From contig DOFS01000361.1 of the NCBI GenBank assembly GCA_003523945.1, positions 1-8,296 on the forward strand: a stretch of DNA of 8,296 bases, in the 5' to 3' direction. The translations under genes were made by a program, and so were the position numbers. The notes under the pieces are model-generated. The model was not told where the DNA came from. It ran no database searches and saw nothing but the letters and a program-made list of their open reading frames with translations. The stretch's first letter is position 1; each line of letters begins with the position of its first letter. This DNA comes from Nitrospiraceae bacterium (GTDB lineage: Bacteria; Nitrospirota; Nitrospiria; Nitrospirales; UBA8639). Of the stretch, positions 1-5,680 are shown in pieces.

Positions 1-344
1 CCTTCCAATATTTGCTGGAGAGTAATCGATGGCTGAGAATGGGAAGGGCCCAAGTTGGGTTTCCTCTTACCTTGGGGCTTTTGAGGTTGAAAGGGAGAAG
101 CGGAAATTTGAGGCCGCGCTGCGGCGCGGGCTTCCTGTGCGGCCAAGCGTTCTTGGCGAGTAGTCAGGATCTGTTGCAGTTCGGATTCGAGGGCCAGGAT
201 CTGGTCTGGGGGGAAGCCCAGCATTATTTCAACAAGCCGCTGTTTCCCAAGGCGAAAATGTCGATGGATGCGGCCTCTGGCCATGTGATGCAAATATTTC
301 ACCGGTAAACTCTGGAGTTCATGTTTGAGATCATCATGATGCAT
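1..344 (-). CDS. Hypothetical protein, C-terminus cut by window edge
   Basis: I do not recognise this protein. Reading leftwards from an ATG at 342-344, the frame stays open to base 1, giving 114 complete codons with no stop. The first 60 or so residues look alpha-helical and basic (segments such as KYLHHMARGRIHRHFRLGK and LALESELQQIL). They are followed by an Ala/Arg/Gln-rich stretch and a Pro/Gln/Lys-rich segment that is probably disordered. No signal peptide or membrane segment is visible. The start lies 22 bases after the stop of the helicase-like gene on the same strand, so the two are probably co-transcribed. The ribosome binding site is weak (GGGA about 11 bases upstream). The frame is also open upstream into the end of the helicase gene, so an overlapping non-ATG start is possible. 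The plus-strand frame over the same bases has no recognisable content. Confidence 0.6.
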   Translation of the reverse strand, partial: MHHDDLKHELQSLPVKYLHHMARGRIHRHFRLGKQRLVEIMLGFPPDQILALESELQQILTTRQERLAAQEARAAARPQISASPFQPQKPQGKRKPNLGPSHSQPSITLQQILE

Positions 345-366
345 GGCGTTGAGTTCCCATCTGTGG

Positions 367-2226
367 CTATGGAAGTTCTTGCAAGACTTCCCGTCGCATG
401 GTCACCATTGCGGAGTGGGCGGTATCGGCCAATCCCGGATGCGTGATCTTGAGTCCATATATTTGAGAGAGAAATTCCAAGGTTCTGGCTAATAAGCGAT
501 ACACGTCTCCTTCAGCCATGGATGTGGAACGAACCAATGAGGCCCAGGTGAGTTGAGGATTCCCGATCCAGCGTTCAACCAGTGCGGCGACATCTGAGCG
601 TAACAAGGGCGGAGGTTCATAGGGACTCAAGGAATCGGCCACGGCCCGCACCTGAGTCAACATGGTGGCGAGGTCAGCGGGGAGACGCATGTAGGAACCG
701 GGACGATCATCGTCATGGGAAATACTGGCCATGACGCCGGCTAGCAACCCAGGAGCAATGCCTGAGAAGGCATCCATGCGGATTAATTCTGTAATGAGTA
801 ACGAATGGTTAATGCGTATGAGTCTGGCCCATTCCCCATCAGCGGTGAGTTGCGAACTGGCCGTGATATACCCGAATTTGTGGAGCACGTCGGCCTTTTG
901 TTGAAATCGGTGCCATAATCCGTCACGGAGAGCCTGAATGGTTTTGGTCAATTGCTGTGATTTCTGGCGAAGTTTCGAGGCCAGGGGAAAGTCTTTCTTG
1001 CACGCCGAGTGTGACGGGCAGGTGGGACAGGGAAACTCATCCGTTAAGATCTCTGCCAGGAGCGGATCGTCGGCTTCCTGGGTTTCCGGAAAAATGGGGA
1101 CGGTTGGCAGACGCGCTGGTAATTGAGAAAGCTCTTTTTTGAGTTGAGAGAGGACATGTGGCTGACACCAGGGAATGGTGCGAGAAGGCTGAAACTCAAA
1201 CACCCGGTCGTAGACCTGAGTGACGGAATGAGCGGGACACTCACCCAGGGTGCCTTTGGCCCGGATCACGGTTAACATTGGTGTAAAGGTTCCACGGCTT
1301 CGATACTGACGGAGGATGATCGCCGGACCTTTCTGGAGTCCGATGAGGCGGCCTGGAGTCAGAAACGGCAGACAGGCGGTCAAGAACGGGGTATCGTTAG
1401 TAACAATGGGGTATCGGTGTGATTTGCGTCGTCGGGCAAGGTCAAAACCTTTCCATTGAGTAACCCAATCGGCGCACTCCCTGGGGCCATAAGGCGTCAA
1501 TTGTTCTCTGATCTGATCCAGGTGGTTTTGATGGATCGTTGATCGTTGATTCAGCTGAAATTGAGCAAAACTCTTGGCGAGTAGTCCTTCTATTTGTTCC
1601 AGCGAATGCGCCTTTAACAAATTCAGCACCATGGGATAGGACACGACAAATTGGCTATCAATTGGTTCCGGATAGCCCGTGAGTCCCTTGCCAAGGATGT
1701 GCAAGTCAATATAAGGAGAAGGGGTAATAACCACCACCCCCACCAAATCTTTGCCTCGGCGGCCTCCGCGTCCAGCCAATTGCTGAATTTCACTGTTTGT
1801 CAGATCCGTGAAATCCTGCGACTTGCGGACGCTGGATTGGGTAATGACGACAGTTCGTGCCGGGAAGTCAACCCCGGCCGCCAAGGTCGTGGTGGCAAAC
1901 ACCGCATCCAACAAACCCTGCCGCATGAGTTCTTCAATCGCGATTTTCCAGGAAGGCAGGTGTCCCGCGTGATGAGCCGCTACTCCAAATTCTTGAACAA
2001 CAGGAATCAAAGGATGATGCTCTACACTCGGAAAGTCTTTGATGAATTTCTCCAGAAACCCGCGGATGGCCTCTGAGCGTTGGGTGGACATTTTTGCTGA
2101 ACTGTGAGCGAAAGTATCAATAGCCTCATCGCAAGCCCGGCGGGACGTCAAAAAGACAATCGCCGGAGTCAGCCGATGCTGGCGGAGAATTTCTATGAGA
2201 TCAACGGGGTGGATGGCTGGTGGCAT
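367..2226 (-). CDS. Ski2/HelY-like helicase lacking the first RecA (ATP-binding) domain
   Basis: A 619-residue protein resembling the C-terminal two thirds of Ski2/Mtr4/HelY-type superfamily 2 RNA helicases. Visible in order: motif IV region (AIVFLTSRRACDEA, residues 22-35), the GVAAHHAGHLP segment (81-91), motif V (FATTTLAAGVDFPARTVV, 110-127), motif VI (QLAGRGGRRGKD, 149-160), and the FVVSYPMVLNLL...SFAQFQ stretch typical of the family (193-224). Next come a Cys cluster CPTCPSHSAC (400-409), matching the PCxxCPxR region of HelY proteins, and a DSHCT-like C-terminal domain (about 462-600, including AEGDVYRLLARTLEFLSQI). Full-length HelY-type proteins are roughly 900 residues. The missing part is the whole first RecA domain with Walker A and the DExH box, so this polypeptide alone should not hydrolyse ATP. 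Upstream the frame is closed by a TAG at 2266-2268, and a real divergent gene begins at 2400. No Shine-Dalgarno precedes the ATG. Family assignment is firm; activity and partner are unknown. Confidence 0.88.
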   Translation of the reverse strand: MPPAIHPVDLIEILRQHRLTPAIVFLTSRRACDEAIDTFAHSSAKMSTQRSEAIRGFLEKFIKDFPSVEHHPLIPVVQEFGVAAHHAGHLPSWKIAIEELMRQGLLDAVFATTTLAAGVDFPARTVVITQSSVRKSQDFTDLTNSEIQQLAGRGGRRGKDLVGVVVITPSPYIDLHILGKGLTGYPEPIDSQFVVSYPMVLNLLKAHSLEQIEGLLAKSFAQFQLNQRSTIHQNHLDQIREQLTPYGPRECADWVTQWKGFDLARRRKSHRYPIVTNDTPFLTACLPFLTPGRLIGLQKGPAIILRQYRSRGTFTPMLTVIRAKGTLGECPAHSVTQVYDRVFEFQPSRTIPWCQPHVLSQLKKELSQLPARLPTVPIFPETQEADDPLLAEILTDEFPCPTCPSHSACKKDFPLASKLRQKSQQLTKTIQALRDGLWHRFQQKADVLHKFGYITASSQLTADGEWARLIRINHSLLITELIRMDAFSGIAPGLLAGVMASISHDDDRPGSYMRLPADLATMLTQVRAVADSLSPYEPPPLLRSDVAALVERWIGNPQLTWASLVRSTSMAEGDVYRLLARTLEFLSQIYGLKITHPGLADTAHSAMVTMRREVLQELP

Positions 2227-2236
2227 GGATAGAGAA

Positions 2237-2265
2237 ATTGTAGCAGGATTTCGAGGGTGAAAACA
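2237..2265 (-). promoter_or_regulatory. Probable extended -10 promoter for the helicase-like gene
   Basis: On the minus strand, TACAAT (2242-2237) differs from the consensus -10 at one position and is preceded by TGC, making an extended -10. A weak -35 candidate, TGTTTT (2265-2260), lies 17 bases upstream. Transcription would start near 2230, only about four bases before the ATG at 2226, so the message would be essentially leaderless. That agrees with the absence of a Shine-Dalgarno sequence. Motif reading only. Confidence 0.4.
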
Positions 2266-2366
2266 CTATCATGGTACAGGTTAATTAAAAGAAGAGAAAC
2301 GCTGCACCGTGGTGTCAGGATGGAATGTGAGAGAAGAGAAGTTTGAAAGGTACGGTGGTTAAGGTC

Positions 2367-2375
2367 TGATATATT
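2367..2375 (+). promoter_or_regulatory. Candidate extended -10 for the STAS gene
   Basis: TGATATATT is an extended -10 (TG, one base, TATATT) located 25 bases before the ATG of the STAS gene. A TTGAAA at 2343-2348 is a possible -35, but its 21-base spacing is too long, so the extended -10 would have to carry recognition. It lies in the 173-base divergent region shared with the helicase-like gene. Confidence 0.3.
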
Positions 2376-2399
2376 GGGCCGATAAGGTTTTGTAAGATA

Positions 2400-2747
2400 A
2401 TGGCCATTGAAGTAATTATACGCGGAAGCCAAGGCGCCACGGTTGTCGATTTTCACGGTCGGTTGGATATACATTCCCGATGGCATGTCAAAGCCATTAT
2501 CAATCAATGTTGTCATACAGAACTGGAGCATCTTATTCTCAACCTCAAAGGGTTAACGTTTGTGGATAGCGCTGGTTTGGGTCTTTTGGTCCTGTGCTCC
2601 TATCAATTCAAAGGATTACACCGCCGCATAACTTGGATTCAACCACAAGGGTACGTCGGCGAATTGCTTCAAACCCTCCAAATTCATGAACTCATCTCAG
2701 TGTACCAGTCAGAACAAGATGCCTTAACTGCAGCCTCTCCTCCTTAA
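2400..2747 (+). CDS. STAS-domain protein (anti-sigma-factor antagonist type)
   Basis: A 115-residue single-domain STAS protein of the SpoIIAA/RsbV type. Such proteins bind anti-sigma factor kinases or act as switch subunits, with activity set by phosphorylation of a conserved Ser or Thr. Diagnostic features are GRLDIHS near residues 20-26 and the FVDSAGLGLLVL segment (54-65), where Ser57 after Asp56 occupies the phosphorylation position of the DSxGLG motif. The fold is complete from residue 1 to about 105, and the protein is cytosolic with no fused domain. An AAGG at 2384-2387 lies about 12 bases before the ATG, a slightly distant ribosome binding site. No anti-sigma kinase, PP2C phosphatase, sigma factor or ABC (Mla-type) gene is adjacent, so its partner must be encoded elsewhere. 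It is divergent from the helicase-like gene and followed by about 600 bases without a gene. Confidence 0.9.
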   Translation: MAIEVIIRGSQGATVVDFHGRLDIHSRWHVKAIINQCCHTELEHLILNLKGLTFVDSAGLGLLVLCSYQFKGLHRRITWIQPQGYVGELLQTLQIHELISVYQSEQDALTAASPP

Positions 2748-3012
2748 GCGTACTCAGAATGGGAAGTCATAAGGTGTTGGTCGTTGTTTGCCCCGCGTGG
2801 GATAGGTAGAGGCTTTACAAGGGATATCCACCTCTGGGAAATTCAACGTCTTCCCTTCCCTCTTTTCCTTTTTCCGAAGATTCCCCTCACTCACGTGCCA
2901 TCAGTGCCTCTCTTTGATGGGGTGAGACCTCTCTTGCATTTGTATTGATTGAATCACCACACATTCATAGTGCGCCTGTTCACTGCCTCATCAACGACCT
3001 TGTGTGACTTGC

Positions 3013-3053
3013 TCTTGCCAGACTGGCGTATAAAACGGCAAGATAAATTTTTT
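3013..3053 (+). terminator. Terminator-like hairpin with T6 run
   Basis: TCTTGCC (3013-3019) and GGCAAGA (3037-3043) form a perfect 7-base-pair stem around a 17-base loop. TAAA and six Ts (3048-3053) follow. An alternative small hairpin, GCCA-gac-TGGC (3017-3027), competes for the same left arm. The stem is short, the loop long and the T run set off by four bases, so this would be a weak intrinsic terminator. It lies 265 bases after the STAS stop and could end that transcript or a small RNA. Confidence 0.3.
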
Positions 3054-3330
3054 ATGAACTCCCAAGAACTCAGTGGGTGTAAAAACGATAGGTTTTTCCG
3101 AGAATGCTCAATCGGGAAATTTGTACAGCAAACCTGGCTGGAGAAGTTATTGTTGATGTAAGTGGCGGCCTGTCCATTTAAGTTAAAGGACTGTCTAGAT
3201 TTCCGCGAAAATAGGTCAATTGTTTAAATTTTCACCCTTCTCTCGAACCACGAGTTCTTTTCATTTCCAAGTTGAGCGGTTTCCTGAAGTGTCGGAAGTC
3301 CGAATTGTCTCTTAAGGACAGATATTGATG

Positions 3331-3337
3331 AAGGAGG
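3331..3337 (+). promoter_or_regulatory. Strong Shine-Dalgarno that fixes the start at 3346
   Basis: AAGGAGG is a near-perfect ribosome binding site with eight bases between it and the ATG at 3346. The frame is also open from TTG at 3325 and ATG at 3328, but those starts would place this site inside the coding region and have no Shine-Dalgarno of their own. The start at 3346 is therefore preferred. Confidence 0.85.
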
Positions 3338-3345
3338 TTTGTGTG

Positions 3346-4149
3346 ATGGATGTGTGTCGGGTTACAAGACGGGAAAGGAAAAGCATCCTGCTTTTATGGG
3401 TGATAGTGAATCTGGTGGTCTGGGCCCTGCTGATGAGACAAACGGTGAATGCCTATGAGGAAGAGGTGCTTGAGCAGAAAGCGTCGATTACTGGTGTCGT
3501 GAAATTTTCGGGAATCCTTCCCTCGTCCAGGACTTTTAAAGTCACGATGGGAGGCAATCCCGAATTCTGTCAGACCATTGCGGACAAAAAAGGGTTCATC
3601 AATATCCCGAAAGTCCGTGTGTCCTCCAAACAGCGCTTGGCAGATGTGGTCGTTTTTCTTCAAGAGGTTGAACGTGGGAAACCTCTCCCGAAAGAAGGGC
3701 CGGTCCTGGCGGTGGACCGATGTCAATTTGAGCCACGAGTCATGGGCGCCTTGGCTGATCAAAACCTCCGTATGGCCATGCGCGATCCCATTCTTCATCA
3801 GATTCGTGGGTGGGAGATGTTGGAAAACGGACGTCTCCCTCTTTTTCATATACCCAATTTGGGAGAGGGTGGGGAAGCAACGATTCCACTCAAAGCACGG
3901 CGTAGCAGCATTATCAAATGGACATGTGATCAACACAGCTTCATGGAAGGCTGGCTTCTGTTGACAGCGAATCCGTATGTGACTGTATCCGACGACCACG
4001 GGGTTTTTCGATTGACGGATATTCCTGCGGGCACACATACGGTCGGAGCCTGGCACCCGGTGCTGGGTTATCAGGAAGCCAAATTGACGCTCATTGCTGG
4101 CCGGCAAGAGACCCTCGAGTTGACGTTCGCGTCGCCATCGAACCCATAA
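3346..4149 (+). CDS. Membrane-anchored cupredoxin-like / carboxypeptidase-regulatory-like protein
   Basis: A 267-residue exported protein. Residues 8-12 (RRERK) followed by SILLLWVIVNLVVWALLM (13-30) form a signal anchor or uncleaved signal peptide, putting the rest outside the cytoplasmic membrane. The mature part starts with an ITGVVKFSGILPS beta segment and a Cys (C75). It continues with a cupredoxin-like part: VDRCQFEPRV (123-132), DPILHQIRGW with His151, and CDQHSFM (194-200) followed by EGWLLLTANPYVTVSDDHG. It ends with a carboxypeptidase-regulatory-like beta sandwich (GVFRLTDIPAGTHTVGAWHPVLG, 219-241). C-x2-H-x-F-M is the spacing of the type 1 copper loop of amicyanin. With His151 as a fourth ligand a copper site is plausible, though family members with this layout are usually left uncharacterised. 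The role may be electron transfer or periplasmic metal binding. No redox enzyme is adjacent. A long antisense frame over this gene is a shadow. Confidence 0.75.
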   Translation: MDVCRVTRRERKSILLLWVIVNLVVWALLMRQTVNAYEEEVLEQKASITGVVKFSGILPSSRTFKVTMGGNPEFCQTIADKKGFINIPKVRVSSKQRLADVVVFLQEVERGKPLPKEGPVLAVDRCQFEPRVMGALADQNLRMAMRDPILHQIRGWEMLENGRLPLFHIPNLGEGGEATIPLKARRSSIIKWTCDQHSFMEGWLLLTANPYVTVSDDHGVFRLTDIPAGTHTVGAWHPVLGYQEAKLTLIAGRQETLELTFASPSNP

Positions 4150-4175
4150 GACGTTTTGGGTCAATCGGCTGCTGA

Positions 4176-4208
4176 CCAGGGGATCGATCAATTTCACAAA
4201 GACCCTGG
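4176..4208 (+). terminator. Inverted repeat after the cupredoxin-like gene
   Basis: CCAGGG (4176-4181) and CCCTGG (4203-4208) form a perfect 6-base-pair arm with a 21-base loop, 26 bases after the stop at 4149. No T run follows directly, so intrinsic termination is doubtful. It may be a factor-dependent end, a processing structure, or chance. Confidence 0.2.
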
Positions 4209-4210
4209 CG

Positions 4211-4230
4211 TGTAAGATTTGAATTTTACA
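4211..4230. promoter_or_regulatory. 20-base palindrome, candidate operator of the MFS gene
   Basis: TGTAAGATTT then GAATTTTACA form an inverted repeat. Eight of ten positions are Watson-Crick complementary, one more is a G/T pair, and only the centre mismatches. The outer half-sites TGTAA/TTACA match the general form of dimeric repressor sites. The right half overlaps the -35 candidate TTTACA of the downstream promoter and lies 75 bases before the MFS start. That is suitable for repression, or activation, of the MFS gene. I cannot name the regulator, and none is encoded nearby. Confidence 0.4.
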
Positions 4231-4253
4231 ACTGTGATTTTCCTTCTCACAAT
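4225..4253 (+). promoter_or_regulatory. Candidate sigma-70 promoter for the MFS-ribE gene run
   Basis: TTTACA (4225-4230, five of six to consensus -35) and CACAAT (4248-4253, four of six to consensus -10) are separated by 17 bases. Transcription would start near 4260, leaving a leader of about 46 bases before the ATG at 4306. The -35 sits inside the palindrome at 4211-4230, which supports a regulated promoter. Confidence 0.4.
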
Positions 4254-4305
4254 CTCTCAATGACGGTTTTCTCTTACCGGCCCTCCCATTCCGTCGCCTT
4301 CTAAC

Positions 4306-5493
4306 ATGAAAGATTCAAAGCCGTTTATTTTTCTTTGTCTCGTCGGCTTTTGCAGTTTTGTCAGTTATGACATGGTGCGCCGACCGGCTTTGGCTTTGTT
4401 TGTGGAAAGCTTTGGTGCGGGTCCTTTTCTCGTCGGTCTGCTGGTGGCTGTCTCGACAGTGACCGGGATTGTGCTCAAGCTTCCAATGGGGTTGCTCTCC
4501 GATCAGGTCAATCGCCAACGGCTGATGCTCGGAGGTGTTCTGGCCTTTGCGCTCCCCCCCTTTCTCTATCCATTCATCTCGGATCTCTGGACCTTAGGGA
4601 TTCTCCGGTTGTTTCACGGGTTAGCGACAGCGATGTTTACCCCGCTGGCGTTAGCGATGGTGGGAGAGCTCTTTGCGAAACGTCGTGGCGAAGCCTTTGG
4701 CTGGTATACCTCAGCGACCCAAGGCGGTGGCCTCTTGGGTCCCATGATCGGGGGCGCCATCGTCTATCAATATGGATTCGCACCGACCTTTCTCCTAGCC
4801 GGATTATTTGGGATGTTCGCATTGATTTTCTTTTGGGGAATCCCTCAGACTTCCACGCCTTCACGGGATCGCCAACATTCTGCGTCGACCGTATGGAAGG
4901 AGATGCGGGAAGGGCTCCGTCGAGTCTGTCAGATTCCACCCATTCTCATTACCAGTATTGTGGAAGCTGCGAAGATGATGGGCAACGGCACATTGATGGC
5001 GTTTTTGCCATTGTATGGGTTGGTGATCGGATTGAATGCCGCCGAAATCGGGATCTTATTTGGTGTACAGGCGTTAACGTCATTTATCGCTAAACCCGTG
5101 ATGGGACGAATTTCTGACAGAGGAGTTAGACCACCGCTGATTGTTGGGGGACTTTGTCTGTGCGGATTAATGGTTATGTGCATTCCGCATATTCAAGTGT
5201 ATGGTCTTTTATTGGCGGTTGCCGGTGCCTTTGGATTTGGCGAAGCCGTAGTGACGTCATCCACCACTGCCCTTGTGGCTGATTTTTCCGAAGGAAAAGA
5301 CTTGGGGGCGGGGATGGGATTACGGGGGACCATCATGGATATCGGGCATGCAGGAGGGCCGCTTCTGGCGGGAATATTGATCCATGCATTCGGCTATGGA
5401 GGCGGTTTTTTCTGTGTGGGGGTCATCTTATTACTGACGGCGGCATTTTTTGGTGCCAGGATGATAGGGATCAAAAAACCGGTTGTGCTATAG
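4306..5493 (+). CDS. Major facilitator superfamily transporter, 12 membrane segments
   Basis: A 395-residue MFS secondary transporter of usual family length in the cytoplasmic membrane. Alternating hydrophobic stretches fit two six-helix halves joined by a hydrophilic loop around residues 180-207. Family signatures are visible: the loop 2-3 motif GLLSDQVNRQRLM (62-74), Arg101 in helix 4 (RLFHGLATAMFTPL), GPMIGG in helix 5 (145-150), and the repeated loop 8-9 motif GRISDRGVRPPL (267-278). These show a proton-driven drug-efflux-like or metabolite permease fold but do not reveal the substrate. Co-location with riboflavin synthase invites a flavin-related guess, but nothing in the sequence supports it. 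No Shine-Dalgarno is seen: the 25 bases before the ATG are pyrimidine-rich. The start is nevertheless the best available, because Met1 directly precedes the first helix. It probably heads the transcription unit that continues through ribE. Confidence 0.9.
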   Translation: MKDSKPFIFLCLVGFCSFVSYDMVRRPALALFVESFGAGPFLVGLLVAVSTVTGIVLKLPMGLLSDQVNRQRLMLGGVLAFALPPFLYPFISDLWTLGILRLFHGLATAMFTPLALAMVGELFAKRRGEAFGWYTSATQGGGLLGPMIGGAIVYQYGFAPTFLLAGLFGMFALIFFWGIPQTSTPSRDRQHSASTVWKEMREGLRRVCQIPPILITSIVEAAKMMGNGTLMAFLPLYGLVIGLNAAEIGILFGVQALTSFIAKPVMGRISDRGVRPPLIVGGLCLCGLMVMCIPHIQVYGLLLAVAGAFGFGEAVVTSSTTALVADFSEGKDLGAGMGLRGTIMDIGHAGGPLLAGILIHAFGYGGGFFCVGVILLLTAAFFGARMIGIKKPVVL

Positions 5494-5533
5494 TACGCCC
5501 TTTACTGAATGGCGGGCAAAGGAGTTGAACACC

Positions 5534-5665
5534 ATGAATGAAGAAATGGGAACCGGTGACCTTATCATCGCGATCGTGGCTGCCCTTGGTGTGGTGGTCT
5601 TAGTGGTGGTCTTTGTCGTGGTAGTGAAAATGGTCCTCTTAAATAAAGACGGCGATACCCAATAA
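5534..5665 (+). CDS. 43-residue single-TM protein of unknown function
   Basis: A very small membrane protein between the MFS gene (stop 40 bases upstream) and ribE (start 15 bases downstream). It begins MNEEMGTG, continues with one uninterrupted hydrophobic helix (LIIAIVAALGVVVLVV onward, about residues 8-36, extremely rich in Val), and ends with a short polar tail (LNKDGDTQ). The acidic N-terminus and Lys after the helix suggest N-out, C-in, but this is weak. The start is set by a good ribosome binding site, AAAGGAG at 5518-5524, nine bases before the ATG. The same frame is open back to a TTG at 5483 inside the MFS gene, which has no ribosome binding site and is not used here. I recognise no family. 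The Shine-Dalgarno and operon position argue for a real gene. Confidence 0.7.
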   Translation: MNEEMGTGDLIIAIVAALGVVVLVVVFVVVVKMVLLNKDGDTQ

Positions 5666-5680
5666 TGAAATAGGTCTTAT

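Larger units (their letters stand above)
2748..3345. other. Intergenic region of about 600 bases without a convincing gene
   Basis: No reading frame here has both a ribosome binding site and protein-like content. A 70-codon frame at 2949-3161 starts with TTG, has no Shine-Dalgarno and resembles nothing I know. Contents seen: a 27-base pure pyrimidine tract on the plus strand (2849-2875); a small inverted repeat CCATCA/TGATGG (2898-2920); a terminator-like hairpin (3013-3053); two GAACTC copies exactly 10 bases apart (3056-3061 and 3066-3071); hairpins at 3081-3097 (AAAAAC/GTTTTT) and 3095-3119; and short palindromes at 3243-3255 and 3292-3303. It must also hold the promoter of the gene at 3346, but I could not assign a convincing -35/-10 pair. 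Confidence 0.6.

Noticed and set aside
114..129. GC-rich hairpin CCGCGC/GCGCGG
   Set aside because: It lies inside coding sequence for an Ala/Arg-rich stretch, which is enough to explain it.
12..308. 98-codon plus-strand frame at the left edge
   Set aside because: It lies opposite the open minus-strand frame, which fits as a downstream operon partner of the helicase-like gene. The plus-strand peptide shows no family features.
1534..1553. Short 7-base tandem repeat (GATCGTT twice)
   Set aside because: Only two copies, inside the helicase coding region with no frame consequence; probably chance.
2193..2531. Minus-strand frame upstream of the helicase, checked as the missing first RecA domain
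   Set aside because: Its translation contains no Walker A, DExH or other helicase motif; it is the shadow of the STAS gene and the divergent spacer.
2949..3161. 70-codon plus-strand frame in the intergenic gap
   Set aside because: TTG start, no Shine-Dalgarno, no recognisable or protein-like pattern, and it runs through the terminator-like hairpin.
3110..3180. Possible cyclic-di-GMP riboswitch suggested by a GCAAACC string
   Set aside because: The rest of the conserved core and the paired helices could not be found; a single heptamer is not enough.
3394..4260. Long 288-codon antisense reading frame opposite the cupredoxin-like gene
   Set aside because: Its His/Arg/Phe-rich composition shows no domain or signal, no ribosome binding site was seen, and the plus-strand gene has a strong Shine-Dalgarno, signal anchor and recognisable domains. 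It is a coding shadow.
5494..5680. Search for an FMN riboswitch ahead of riboflavin synthase
   Set aside because: The bases upstream are mostly occupied by the 43-residue gene, and I see no conserved RFN-like element.
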